64,000 nt of DNA from the NCBI GenBank assembly GCA_029261405.1, contig JAJDBK010000031.1:59954-123953 (forward strand), read 5' to 3'. Shown one piece after another: positions 52,305 through 61,344 of the stretch. Numbering within the stretch: the stretch's first letter is position 1; each line of letters opens with the position of its first letter. Under the pieces are notes generated by a model that worked only from the letters and a program-made list of their open reading frames with translations, made no database searches and was not told the DNA's origin. The stretch comes from Nitrospinaceae bacterium. Its GTDB lineage: Bacteria > Nitrospinota_A > UBA7883 > JAJDBK01. Made by a program: the position numbers and the translations under genes.

Positions 52305-54053
52305 ATGAAAGAAAAGAACGACAACGTTGTTCTGGCCGAAACCGCCGGGTTTTGCTGGGGCGTTAAAAGGGCCATCGATATTACGCTCGATATATCGGCG
52401 AACGAGGACGGCCCGATCTACACCCACGGTCCGCTGATCCATAACCCGCAAGTGATCAACATGCTGGAAGGCAAAGATGTCTACGCAGTGGGTGATACCA
52501 ATGAACTCAAGGAGGGTTCGACGGTCATAATCCGAACACACGGCGTTACGCCCGATGTAAGGAAGGGGATAAAAGATACGGGGCTGGTTATATCGGACGC
52601 CACCTGTCCGCTCGTTGCGCGTGTACAGGGAATAATAAAAAAATACGCCCACAAAGGTTACACCACCATCATCGTGGGAGATAACGGTCACGCAGAGGTG
52701 GTAGGTCTTACCGGCTACACAGAAGGGCGTTTTCATGTGATTGACTCGGTAGGGGAGATCGCCAACCTTCCGCCCATGGAGAAGGTAAACATTGTCGCCC
52801 AGACCACATGCGACACCAACGGATACGCCCAGATAGTCGAGGCTCTCCGCCAAAGGTACAAGGGCGCCGTGGTTAACGACACAATCTGCGACGCCACACA
52901 ACAACGCCAGGGGGAAGCAAGGGAGCTTGCCGGGAGAGTGGACGCCATGATTGTCGTAGGGGGAAACAATAGCGCCAACACCGCCCGGCTGGCAAAGATC
53001 GCAGAAGAGACGGGAACCCTCACTTTCCTGATCGAAACCGAGGAGGAACTCGACCTTCACGCCCTTTCCGACTGCAAAACCATTGGGGTGACCGCCGGGG
53101 CCTCCACACCTACCTGGATGATAAAGCGGGTTGTGGAGAGACTGGAAACTGTCAGGGATAAGCGGCGTGAGGGTTATCTCGCTTCGCTCATATCGCTTGC
53201 GCGGATAGCTGTTACAAGTAACCTGAGCCTTGCCGTCGGCGCCGGTTTCATGACCGTAGCCAACGCCACTATAGCCGGTTTTACCGTAAGCGCCGTATCG
53301 GCCTATATCGCCGGGGCGTATGTTTTTTCGATGTATGTCATCAACAACCTCAACGACGTTACCACCTTCAAACGAAACGAACCACAGAAGATCAGGTTCT
53401 ACCTCAAACACCAGAGCGGCATGACACTAGCCTCGGTTGTGGCGGGGGTATCGGCCATGGTTCTGGCCTTTGCGCAAGGAACGGTACCGGGTCTTGTATT
53501 CATAACCTCGATGGCGTTGGGACTTGGATACACTATCAAATGGTTTCCGAAAACAAGGTACCTGCGAATACACAGACTGAAAGATATTCCCGCCTCAAAA
53601 GATTTCTTTGTCGGGTTCGCCTGGGCGGTGGTTACGGCGATCCTTCCCGCTATCTCCGCCGGAGCCGAAGTTACCTCCCCCTCGCTTGCGGTAGCGGTCT
53701 TTTTCACCTTTACCCTGGTCTATATACGGGCGGTCCTTTGTGATATCCGGGACATCCAGGGGGATCAACTCATAGGGCGCGAAACCATTCCTATCCTTAT
53801 CGGCAAACCGGCTACCAAGATTTTCCTGGGTCTGCTCTGCGCCGCCGGGGCTATGGCTCTCGGTCTGGCTTATCTAATGGGCTGGGCGGGGCCGTTCGCT
53901 CTGCTCTGTCTTTTGTCGATCCTCTATACCGCCCTTTATCTTCTGCTCTATCATTGGCGCATAATCACCGGAGGCGCCCGGTTCGACCTGATGGTTGACG
54001 GCGTTTTTCACCTGACAGGTTTAATGGCTTTAATCTGGATTATCGCGGGGTAG
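52305..54053 (+). CDS. IspH-UbiA fusion protein
   Basis: A 582-residue fusion. Residues about 5-288 are 4-hydroxy-3-methylbut-2-enyl diphosphate reductase (IspH): Fe-S Cys17, Cys101 and Cys195, substrate His41, His79 and His129, and the catalytic Glu131. Residues about 290-582 form a polytopic UbiA-type prenyltransferase with eight or so TM helices. Its second metal motif is intact (DIRDIQGD, 480-487), but the first is degenerate: NNLNDVTTF (347-355) in place of NDxxDxxxD. The UbiA part would use a prenyl diphosphate near the site that supplies IPP/DMAPP. A methyltransferase follows four bases later. Acceptor unknown. Confidence 0.9.
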   Translation: MKEKNDNVVLAETAGFCWGVKRAIDITLDISANEDGPIYTHGPLIHNPQVINMLEGKDVYAVGDTNELKEGSTVIIRTHGVTPDVRKGIKDTGLVISDATCPLVARVQGIIKKYAHKGYTTIIVGDNGHAEVVGLTGYTEGRFHVIDSVGEIANLPPMEKVNIVAQTTCDTNGYAQIVEALRQRYKGAVVNDTICDATQQRQGEARELAGRVDAMIVVGGNNSANTARLAKIAEETGTLTFLIETEEELDLHALSDCKTIGVTAGASTPTWMIKRVVERLETVRDKRREGYLASLISLARIAVTSNLSLAVGAGFMTVANATIAGFTVSAVSAYIAGAYVFSMYVINNLNDVTTFKRNEPQKIRFYLKHQSGMTLASVVAGVSAMVLAFAQGTVPGLVFITSMALGLGYTIKWFPKTRYLRIHRLKDIPASKDFFVGFAWAVVTAILPAISAGAEVTSPSLAVAVFFTFTLVYIRAVLCDIRDIQGDQLIGRETIPILIGKPATKIFLGLLCAAGAMALGLAYLMGWAGPFALLCLLSILYTALYLLLYHWRIITGGARFDLMVDGVFHLTGLMALIWIIAG

Positions 54054-54057
54054 TTAG

Positions 54058-55062
54058 ATGGGCAAGTTACAGTTTTCTTTAGAGGATATGATGGCTTTGA
54101 GCTGGGACTGGAGAAAATCGGTTCTTCTGGTTCAGGCCCACTCGACCGGTATCTTCGACGCTCTGGATGATGAATTCAAACAGGTCGGTGATGTGGCCAA
54201 CCTTCTGGGGTCGGATCCGAGAGCCACATACCTTCTGCTGGTCGGACTCGCCGGGCTGGGTGTAGTGGAGAAGGTCGGCGAAAAATTCAGGAACGGACCC
54301 ACCGCAGTGAAATATCTGGTCAGCTCTTCACCTCATTATCGTGGTGACCTTTTGCGCCACGACCAGCGGGCCATGGAGAATTGGCGAAAAATACCCGACG
54401 TACTTATCTCCGGCAAACCGATTGCAAAACCGGAAGTTAACCAGGAGGAAAAAATCGCGTGGCAGGAAGTATTCGCCAAAGCGATGGAAGCGGTATCAGA
54501 ACCGAAAGTTGACCATCTGTTCAACATACTCGAACCGAAAGATGGTCAGAAATTTTTGGATATAGGGTGCGGACCGGGGACGTACATGTTTGAATTCGCT
54601 GACAGACTGCCCGGTTTTTCCGCCGTATTGTTCGACAGACCGGAGACGAGTGGATTGCTCGAAAAGCGGATCAGGAGTCGTGGTATGGAAGATCGCATGA
54701 CCTGTCTCGGTGGTGATCTTCTGGATCATGAATTTACAGGTTCGTTCGACGGTGTATTAATTTCGCAGATCCTGCACATATTCCCGTCCGACATATGCGC
54801 CGACCTCGCAAGACGAGCCAGTGAAGTTGTGAAAACGGGCGGGTTTCTCGCCATTCAGGAGATGGTTCTTGGACCGGACGAAAATCCGGGTCCTACAGGG
54901 CTTTTCGGGGTGCAGATGATGCTCGGCACAGCGGCGGGAACGGTCTACACACCCTCTGAGGTCGCAAGGTTTATGACAGACGCGCAACTGGTAATTGAAA
55001 AGATCGAATCTACCGACGAAAAGTCGAAGGTGTTTATCGGAAGAAAACGGGTTACCGCCTAG
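54058..55062 (+). CDS. SAM-dependent O-methyltransferase-like protein
   Basis: A 334-residue Methyltransf_2-like protein. An N-terminal helical dimerisation/winged-helix domain (about 1-110) is followed by a Rossmann domain with the SAM motif FLDIGCGPGTYMFEFA (about 169-184), FDRPETS, and LISQILHIFPSD near the catalytic site. Relatives include BchU and small-molecule methyltransferases. It lies four bases after the IspH-UbiA fusion, so the pair probably acts on one prenylated compound. The stop TAG is the start of the palindromic element at 55059. Confidence 0.87.
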   Translation: MGKLQFSLEDMMALSWDWRKSVLLVQAHSTGIFDALDDEFKQVGDVANLLGSDPRATYLLLVGLAGLGVVEKVGEKFRNGPTAVKYLVSSSPHYRGDLLRHDQRAMENWRKIPDVLISGKPIAKPEVNQEEKIAWQEVFAKAMEAVSEPKVDHLFNILEPKDGQKFLDIGCGPGTYMFEFADRLPGFSAVLFDRPETSGLLEKRIRSRGMEDRMTCLGGDLLDHEFTGSFDGVLISQILHIFPSDICADLARRASEVVKTGGFLAIQEMVLGPDENPGPTGLFGVQMMLGTAAGTVYTPSEVARFMTDAQLVIEKIESTDEKSKVFIGRKRVTA

Positions 55063-55248
55063 GAGTCTGTCGGACTTAGGATGATCCTGCTACAAAAGCC
55101 CGGTTTTGGCCAGATTTTCCGCCCTTTTTCGGCGAAGTGGTGCGACCACGGCGATTACACCTCAAAAGTGCAATAAATCTGACTCAAAACCTTATCGCTG
55201 TGGTCGCACCACTTCGCTAACGAACCCCCAAGTCCGACAGACTCCTAG
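55059..55248. repeat. MITE-like element with 19-bp terminal inverted repeats
   Basis: CTAGGAGTCTGTCGGACTT (55059-55077) and its perfect complement (55230-55248) enclose inner inverted segments (GCGAAGTGGTGCGACCAC, about 55133-55158, against its near-complement at 55200-55218). The ends CTAG/CTAG may be a target duplication. No gene lies inside. The left end supplies the stop of the methyltransferase; the right end encodes the last residues (RSLSDLGVR) and stop of the DUF115 gene. A partial copy is at 44107. Confidence 0.85.
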
Positions 55249-56167
55249 CTTTACGTTTTAATGTTTTTTTGATCTCCCAGGCGAGATTTCTTTTGGCGCC
55301 GGTGCAATATCGGGAGATCCATTCGTGAAACGCCGTAATTTCACATCCCGTACCTACTACCCCACCCTCTGTGCAGTTGAAATATCTGGCCGGGTAACCC
55401 CGGTTGAAGTTTACGAAAGCCCACTCCATCCACTGTTTGGTAACGAACATGCTCTTCAGGGCTTTAACCGGACGACCGAAGATGTCTGTATCGTCAATAA
55501 TGGTATCCTCTCTCCCGATGTTGATCTGCTCCATGCTCATTTCGCCGTAGATGGTCGATTTGGAATAGGCGTCAACTCCGGGGGGGTATGAGAGATCCTG
55601 CCCGATGAAGGCTATCGGGTCAGCGCCCATACGAAACGCCAGATCCAGACCCACGGTAAGGACCGATCCGCCCGGGATCAACATTCCCAGGTGTGGGTTG
55701 GCTTTGGAGATACGAACGAGGGAAGAAATGTCGGGAGCGAACTTGTTGTAGAAGACTACATCCCCTTTCCACGCCTCAAGAGTTGTCGGGCTGGCAACAC
55801 TCGGCGCCACCAGTATCTTGCCACTCGTATTCACCCCCTGAAAGAATCGTTTTATCTCCGGTTGCGGATCGAGGGTAATGACCAGATCGGGATTGATGCC
55901 CGCCTCCACCAGACCAGTGTAGATGGTATCGACTGCGATTATGATGGCCTTACCCGCGATGGCCGACAGCCGGAACATGTTCTTGTCGAGGGAGGGGCCG
56001 GCGGCGACAATAACCGCTGGTGTATTTGTAAAGCTGTTAAAAAGGGAAGTTACACCTGCGGCCCTTCTGATCCTGTCGGTGTTGGCGTTGAAGTTTGCGC
56101 TCCAAAGATCGCTTAGCAACCCTATGGTCGCCCTCTTGACCTCGTTTACCCGCTGATAATCTATCAA
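55217..56167 (-). CDS. DUF115 protein (motility accessory factor-like)
   Basis: A 316-residue protein with a DUF115/MptE-like domain. PAVIVAAGPSLDKN (about 50-63) is the nucleotide-binding segment, and NPDLVITLDPQPE (about 92-104) and MLIPGGSVLTVGLDLA follow. Relatives are the Campylobacter Maf flagellin glycosylation proteins and archaeal MptE. Here the protein is short, with no second domain. Its last nine residues (RSLSDLGVR) and stop come from the palindromic element, so the native C-terminus may be replaced. It is preceded by the diguanylate cyclase gene on the same strand, 19 bases apart. Confidence 0.82.
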   Translation of the reverse strand: MIDYQRVNEVKRATIGLLSDLWSANFNANTDRIRRAAGVTSLFNSFTNTPAVIVAAGPSLDKNMFRLSAIAGKAIIIAVDTIYTGLVEAGINPDLVITLDPQPEIKRFFQGVNTSGKILVAPSVASPTTLEAWKGDVVFYNKFAPDISSLVRISKANPHLGMLIPGGSVLTVGLDLAFRMGADPIAFIGQDLSYPPGVDAYSKSTIYGEMSMEQINIGREDTIIDDTDIFGRPVKALKSMFVTKQWMEWAFVNFNRGYPARYFNCTEGGVVGTGCEITAFHEWISRYCTGAKRNLAWEIKKTLKRKARSLSDLGVR

Positions 56168-56186
56168 TAGCCTCTACCTGCAAAGG

Positions 56187-57572
56187 TCATGCGGTTATCA
56201 CCCGGTTGCGCCCTTCGGTTTTCCCCTTGTAAAGCCCCTCGTCGGCCCGTTTGAGTAACGACTCACCTGTGTCTTGCGGCTTGATCTCGGTTACACCAAT
56301 CGTGGCGGTCACGTTGATTGTTTTGCCTTTGATGCCGAACTCGTGACCTTCGATATTTTTCCGCAATACCTCCGCCACCATTTTTGCGCTCCTTACCTCT
56401 GTTTTGTAGAGGATAGCCACAAACTCCTCTCCGCCGTACCTGGCCGAAGTGTCGGACGAGCGGACCGACGCCACAAAAATTTTCGCCACCACCTGAAGGA
56501 CTTTATCACCGACCTGATGCCCGTAAGTGTCATTGAACTGTTTAAAATGGTCGATGTCGAAGATAAGCAGGCAGACAGGCTCCTTATCCCGTTTGTAACC
56601 CGCCACCGCGTCTTTTAACCGTTCATCGAAATATCCCCTGTTGTGCATCTGCGTCAGGGCGTCTGTCCACTTCTCTTCCCTCGCCTGTTTCAACGCCCGT
56701 TCCAGCTTGATTATCCTGTTGGCCGCCGCCCTGACACGTTTATCCGATTTTGCCAGTTGCGCTCTGACGGCGTTATTGGCTTTCTGTATTATGTCCGTTT
56801 CGGAGAGAATAACCCGCTGTATCTTCTTGATCTCATCCAGCGTGGTGGCCTTGGCTATCTTCGCAGAGGACCCCTTGAGGCTGGCGCCGAACTTTTCACT
56901 CGATACCGACAGTTCGCGTATATATTCGGTCAGGGAGGAGATAACCTTCTTTAACTCACCCCTCTCCTTTTCCGCCGACTGTACTTCGTTGCTCGCCCCG
57001 ATGAAAAAATTGTAGAGCTGTTTTTTCAGTTCTTTGGCTTTTGGCTCGTCAAGCGCGGTAAAGTTCTTTCTCATGTGGGCGAGGAGCGGTTTGTAGAAGG
57101 GCTGTTTTTCACCACCCATGACCAGCGCGCCTTTGGAAAGCCCCTCCAGAAGAATCAGGTATGGCGCCAACTCTTCGTCCGGCGCCTCCACAAGCTCCGC
57201 TGGCGTATTCGTTCGAAGAGCCGCAGGCTTCGGGAAACTTTCGTTTTTTTCTTTTTTGGAAAAAGAGAAGGATGAGAGAGCTACCAGGAGAGAAGAGAAA
57301 AAACCTGGCCCTTTGTTATCAGCGCCCCTGACAGAGAGCGCTATCTCCTTTCGCAAGGCGGTGTAATCTTTCAGTATCTGCTTTACCTGAAAGATATTCT
57401 CCGCCGCATTGACTCTTTCGAGCAAGGAACCGAGGTTTTTATCGACATCCGGACTGCTTTTAATCAGTGTACGAATATGCGTGATGGTGGCGATTACAAC
57501 GTCACGGTACGAGTCGGCGAGATCCTGGGTATACCTGACCCTCTCCCGGTATTTTTGAATAACGTCAGCCAT
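56187..57572 (-). CDS. Diguanylate cyclase (GGDEF)
   Basis: A 461-residue protein. The C-terminal GGDEF domain (about 300-460) has FDIDHFKQFNDTYGHQVGD and the active-site GGEEF (about 380). An RxxD inhibitory site (RSSD) lies exactly five residues before it, so product feedback is likely. The N-terminal 290 residues are largely helical, with no TM segment and no recognised sensor. It would make c-di-GMP that could act through the PilZ protein at 35 kb. No EAL domain is present. Confidence 0.92.
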   Translation of the reverse strand: MADVIQKYRERVRYTQDLADSYRDVVIATITHIRTLIKSSPDVDKNLGSLLERVNAAENIFQVKQILKDYTALRKEIALSVRGADNKGPGFFSSLLVALSSFSFSKKEKNESFPKPAALRTNTPAELVEAPDEELAPYLILLEGLSKGALVMGGEKQPFYKPLLAHMRKNFTALDEPKAKELKKQLYNFFIGASNEVQSAEKERGELKKVISSLTEYIRELSVSSEKFGASLKGSSAKIAKATTLDEIKKIQRVILSETDIIQKANNAVRAQLAKSDKRVRAAANRIIKLERALKQAREEKWTDALTQMHNRGYFDERLKDAVAGYKRDKEPVCLLIFDIDHFKQFNDTYGHQVGDKVLQVVAKIFVASVRSSDTSARYGGEEFVAILYKTEVRSAKMVAEVLRKNIEGHEFGIKGKTINVTATIGVTEIKPQDTGESLLKRADEGLYKGKTEGRNRVITA

Positions 57573-57603
57573 TGCATTCCATACTGTTAATTCAGGCTAA
57601 AGA

Positions 57604-57657
57604 ACTTTTCCCTGCGTAATTTTATGTTTAAAAAAAGAAATGGGCAAAGGGAAAAGT
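57604..57657. repeat. Inverted repeat between diguanylate cyclase and HEAT gene
   Basis: ACTTTTCCCT (57604-57613) and AGGGAAAAGT (57648-57657) form a 10-bp perfect inverted repeat with a 34-base A+T-rich loop. It lies in a divergent gap, so it may be a regulatory site; no clear promoter is recognised. Confidence 0.45.
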
Positions 57658-57733
57658 AGCGTTTGTCATTATGCTTATTTCCTTTTCGGGTATACACTTA
57701 TGAAAGTTGGGTCAAACAATCAGGGTGGAGTAA

Positions 57734-58534
57734 ATGTTTTCGATTCAAAAACTCTCTCCTGTTTTGTCATCCCGTTCCCTGTTTTTGGCAGACCGGCTCG
57801 CGCCAATCCTGATTTCCGTCCCGCTTCCCGGCGGATGCGTTTCCCAGCAATTGGAACAAGCCATGGAGCGCGCCAGTGAAGCCCCGGAAGAGAGGAATGA
57901 ACGGTGGCTGACAGAGTCGATCACCACACTCAAAGAGAACCCCGACACCAGAAAACGGATCGATGCGGCGACCCATCTTCGCCACAAAAAAGATTCAAGG
58001 GCGGTAATGGCTCTGGCGGACCGACTCTCCGATAAAGAACTTTCAGCGAACGCCGAACCCGCCCTCCGTCTCGCCCTTGACAATCCGTCACCCGGAGTGC
58101 GGACGCAAGTCGCAGGCGCCCTTGAAAGCATCGGAGTAGCCCCGAAAGAACTGGTTAACGCCCGGTTGTACGGTTTGAAAGGGAAAAAACTACACGATAG
58201 AGCCGTATCGCTTCGAGGGCTTGCCGGTCATGTTGATAACAAACTACTCCTGCCGGTAGCCATGAAAGTAGCGGAACACGACGCTGACAAACAGATAGCT
58301 TATAGCTGGCTGAGTGAAGAGTATGCCAGCCCGGATCAAGTGTTGAAATCTCTCGTCGATACAGGTGACCGGGAACTTATAAAACCATTTATGACAGCGG
58401 TAAAAAAGAAACATCCGGGTGATAAATATTTCCTGTGGGCTTTGGGCCGGTATTCCCCAAAGCCAAAAGGATGGACCGACATATTGCTCGGCCAGCTTGA
58501 ATCGGGGCGAATGATAAAGAAAGTTACCCGGTAG
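57734..58534 (+). CDS. HEAT-repeat-like protein
   Basis: A 266-residue helical protein. Several HEAT/PBS-lyase-like helical repeats can be seen, for example RIDAATHLRHKKDSRAVMAL and VRTQVAGALESIGVA, from about residue 60 to 260. No signal or TM segment is clear; the first 40 residues are mildly hydrophobic. A GGTGGAG ribosome binding site lies close upstream. It diverges from the diguanylate cyclase gene and faces lpxB with a 10-base gap. A binding or scaffold role is likely but unknown. Confidence 0.78.
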   Translation: MFSIQKLSPVLSSRSLFLADRLAPILISVPLPGGCVSQQLEQAMERASEAPEERNERWLTESITTLKENPDTRKRIDAATHLRHKKDSRAVMALADRLSDKELSANAEPALRLALDNPSPGVRTQVAGALESIGVAPKELVNARLYGLKGKKLHDRAVSLRGLAGHVDNKLLLPVAMKVAEHDADKQIAYSWLSEEYASPDQVLKSLVDTGDRELIKPFMTAVKKKHPGDKYFLWALGRYSPKPKGWTDILLGQLESGRMIKKVTR

Positions 58535-58544
58535 TAAGGGAACC

Positions 58545-59750
58545 TCAGTTGGTGGCGGCGCCCTCCTTGATTCTTCGCAAAAACTCCACTATGGCGTCCG
58601 CCGCCCGGCCCGCCGCCCCTTTTTCGCCCAGTGACTCTCTCACTTTTTTTAGCTCCTCGCTCATTTTCGCCAGACGCTCCTTGTCGGAAATAATCTCCAC
58701 TGTTTTGTCTGCTATCCGTCGTGAGGTGGCCGCAAACTGTATCAGTTCGGGAACTATCTCCTTATCCGCGATCAGATTCGGAAGACCGGCCCACTGCACA
58801 TGCGAAAGGGATTTTGCCAGCAGATAGGTAAAAAAGTCGGCTTTGTAGACGATTACCATCGGTGTTCCCGCCAAGGCGGCTAAAAGGGTAGATGTGCCCG
58901 ACTTGCAAATCAGGAAATCAGAAGCGCGCATAACCTGCCATGTGCGTCCCTTGATTATCTTCGCCTGGATATTTACTGTGGCTGTAAAACTTTCAAGAAA
59001 CTTCGGATCGACCGAATCAGCGCACGCCACCACCACCCTGATTTTTCTTTGCGACCCGACCCGCCTTACGGCCTCAAACATAAGAGAGGCCATCCGCGCC
59101 ACCTCCCCTTCACGCGAACCGGGCAACACCCCTATCAGCGTTTCACCCTCTTTAGCGCCAAACTCTTCCCGCAAAGCCTCGATATCTCCCGGCTCTTTGA
59201 GTTCGTCAAGAATCGGATGACCGACAAAACGGGCGTCTACACCACGGGTGGTATAAAACTCCTCCTCGAACGGTAGAGCCACAATCGCCATATCGACCCA
59301 TTTGCGGACCGAATTGATCCGGCTACGCCGCCACGCCCATATCTGCGGACAGACATAATAGAAAACCGGAGTTCCTGATGTATCGGCTATTTTAGCGATG
59401 CGGAGGTTGAAATCGGGGAAATCTATCAGAATGACCGCGTCGTACTCCCCGTCTGATATCTTCTTTCCGATAACCAAGAGCGCCTCCCGGAGAAGACCGA
59501 GCGTTCCGAGGGCGGCGCCTAGACCGACAGAGGCGACCTGCTCGATATCGTAGAGAGTCTCGCCTCCCGCCTCCCGGAAACATTTTCCGCCTATCCCCTC
59601 AAACTTGACCCCTTCGATTCTCTCCGAAAGCTCTCTCATAATGGTTCCGGCGTAAACATCTCCCGACTCCTCTCCCGTTATGAGGAGAATCCTGTCGGCT
59701 ACAGGCCGGGTAAGTTGTCTGTTAATCAGACCGTAAAGCGAATCTGCCAT
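58545..59750 (-). CDS. lpxB: Lipid-A-disaccharide synthase
   Basis: A 401-residue LpxB that joins UDP-diacylglucosamine and lipid X to lipid A disaccharide. The N-terminal ITGEESGDVYAG, PVFYYVCPQIWAWRRSRI and later the LPGSREGEV segment are family signatures. The glycosyltransferase-B fold is complete. Its start overlaps the DPM1-like gene by 25 bases. Other lpx genes are not in the window. The presence of LpxB shows an outer membrane with lipid A. Confidence 0.94.
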   Translation of the reverse strand: MADSLYGLINRQLTRPVADRILLITGEESGDVYAGTIMRELSERIEGVKFEGIGGKCFREAGGETLYDIEQVASVGLGAALGTLGLLREALLVIGKKISDGEYDAVILIDFPDFNLRIAKIADTSGTPVFYYVCPQIWAWRRSRINSVRKWVDMAIVALPFEEEFYTTRGVDARFVGHPILDELKEPGDIEALREEFGAKEGETLIGVLPGSREGEVARMASLMFEAVRRVGSQRKIRVVVACADSVDPKFLESFTATVNIQAKIIKGRTWQVMRASDFLICKSGTSTLLAALAGTPMVIVYKADFFTYLLAKSLSHVQWAGLPNLIADKEIVPELIQFAATSRRIADKTVEIISDKERLAKMSEELKKVRESLGEKGAAGRAADAIVEFLRRIKEGAATN

Positions 59751-60433
59751 ACTCTCAATATAGCCTCAAAAAATATAAACCACGACATTTTCGATGTGCC
59801 ATCGGCCCTGTCGGAGAAAATTATGGGGACCTCGGTGATCTTAAGGCCGAGTTTATGGACCCGGTAGGTCATCTCTATCTGGAAAGAATAACCCTCCGAA
59901 TGAACCTCATCCAGTGACATCTTTTCAAGGGTAGATTTCCTGAAACACTTAAACCCTCCGGTCAGGTCATGGTATGGCGCCCCAAGAATAGTGCGGGAGT
60001 AGAGGCTTCCGCCGATAGAGATAATGCGACGCAGGAGGCTCCAGTTTTCGACACCACCACCCTCCACATATCTTGACCCTAAAACGAGGTCGCAATCTTT
60101 GGCCGCTTCCAGAAATTTCGGCAAATAGACCGGGTTGTGGGAAAAATCGCCGTCCATCTCGAAGATATATTCGAAATCGCGTGAAAGCGCGTAACGAAAT
60201 CCGGCTATATAAGCGGTGCCAAGCCCCAGTTTGCCCGCTCTGCGAAGAAGATCGAGTCTGCCGTCGGTCGCTTTGAGCTTTTCCACCAGATCACCGGTCC
60301 CGTCGGGGGAGCCGTCATCCACCACAAGGATATGGGCATCAGGAACGTGTTTTCGGATCTCGTCTATAAGACGTTCGATATTCCCGATCTCGTTATATGT
60401 GGGGATTATTATAAGGGCTTTTGATTCCATCAC
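59726..60433 (-). CDS. Polyprenol monophosphomannose synthase-like glycosyltransferase (DPM1 family)
   Basis: A 235-residue GT2 family enzyme. IIPTYNEIGNIERLI and VVDDGSPDGTGDLVEKL (first third) bind the nucleotide sugar, EMDGDFSHNP is the metal-binding motif, and FRYALSRDFEY and DLTGGFKCFRK are typical of DPM1. It transfers a hexose to a polyprenyl phosphate. No TM segment. The gene comes just before lpxB, and both serve envelope glycolipids. The sugar cannot be told from sequence. Confidence 0.9.
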   Translation of the reverse strand: MMESKALIIIPTYNEIGNIERLIDEIRKHVPDAHILVVDDGSPDGTGDLVEKLKATDGRLDLLRRAGKLGLGTAYIAGFRYALSRDFEYIFEMDGDFSHNPVYLPKFLEAAKDCDLVLGSRYVEGGGVENWSLLRRIISIGGSLYSRTILGAPYHDLTGGFKCFRKSTLEKMSLDEVHSEGYSFQIEMTYRVHKLGLKITEVPIIFSDRADGTSKMSWFIFFEAILRVWQIRFTV

Positions 60434-60734
60434 TTTTCTGGCGGTTTGTTAAGATAACATTCATGTTTGTGGATTGTAGTTTAACCCGGCCTTCCCGGCA
60501 AACAAAACCTGTTACTTGTGGGGGAAGCGTCATTTTCAAGACGGGTTGCGCGTTAAAAACGGGCTGGCATAGTAATTTCTATTGTTTGATTAAAAAGCGT
60601 TTAACTTCCTTTCTTAAGTTTTTTTTCTTAAACACCGAATCATAATCTAAAAGCGCACATAATTTGCACATATCACCTCCCGAAAAGCGACAATTAATTG
60701 ACAGACGACGTTTAAGAACTGGAGCCAGAACAAA
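60434..60734. other. Intergenic region before the FlgO cluster
   Basis: A 301-base divergent gap with no gene recognised. It has A+T-rich runs (TTAAG then eight T and CTTAA near 60616). A TTGACA occurs at about 60697 but no -10 box stands at the right distance before the GTG at 60735. A GGAG ribosome binding site lies at 60721-60724. Confidence 0.45.
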
Positions 60735-61340
60735 GTGAAACGCCGCGTAACAAGCGCACTGATGACAATAGCGATCATGATCTCGCTTGCCGGATGTGAG
60801 AGTATCGCCAACCTGGACGATTATTGGGGCAGGAGCAAGGCGGATGGGCTGAACGGGAAGATCCGTGACGTGGCCTACAAACTGACTGACAGCCTCCGCG
60901 CTTTCGAGAGGACGGAGAAGAATATCGCCATCGCAACGTTCGTTGATCTGGACGACCTGACAAACACATCCGCTTTCGGTCGTTACGTCTCCGAACAGCT
61001 TTTATCCGAACTTCATATCATCGGATTCAACGTCAGGGAGTTGCGTCAACGGGTCAACTATATCCTGGTCCCGAAAAAAGGGGAACTGGCCCTGACACGC
61101 AATTCGGCTGAAGCGTTAAGAAACTTCCAGGTCGATGTTATCGTTGTCGGATCGTATTCCATAGTGGGGCACGAAGTTGTGGTAAACACCCGGATGATAA
61201 GTGTCGATTCCTCCCGAGTGGTCTCCGTGGGCAGAATGATTGTGAAGCTGGCATACCGCCAGCACGTCCGGGATCTGCTGAAACGCCGCTCAAAGCAGGG
61301 CAGACCGCTGATCCAGGTATACGGAGTGGAAGAAGGGTGA
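60735..61340 (+). CDS. FlgO-like lipoprotein 1
   Basis: A 201-residue lipoprotein. The signal ends in lipobox LAGC (near 20). A FlgO domain covers about residues 62-172: AIATFVDLDDLTNTSAFGRYV, ELALTRNSAEAL and VIVVGSYSIVGHEVVVNTRMI. In Vibrio, FlgO is an outer-membrane lipoprotein needed for motility. The first codon is GTG with GGAG ten bases upstream. It is followed four bases later by a longer paralogue. Confidence 0.87.
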   Translation: MKRRVTSALMTIAIMISLAGCESIANLDDYWGRSKADGLNGKIRDVAYKLTDSLRAFERTEKNIAIATFVDLDDLTNTSAFGRYVSEQLLSELHIIGFNVRELRQRVNYILVPKKGELALTRNSAEALRNFQVDVIVVGSYSIVGHEVVVNTRMISVDSSRVVSVGRMIVKLAYRQHVRDLLKRRSKQGRPLIQVYGVEEG

Positions 61341-61344
61341 AATC

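Noticed and set aside
52239..53411. A 390-codon minus-strand frame over the IspH part, ending NPSNS
   Set aside because: Antisense to a clear IspH. The NPSNS ending is a coincidental near-match to the NPDNS tails, and no repeat sequence is present there.
60697..60734. TTGACA as the -35 box of the FlgO operon
   Set aside because: No -10-like sequence stands 16-19 bp downstream before the start codon.
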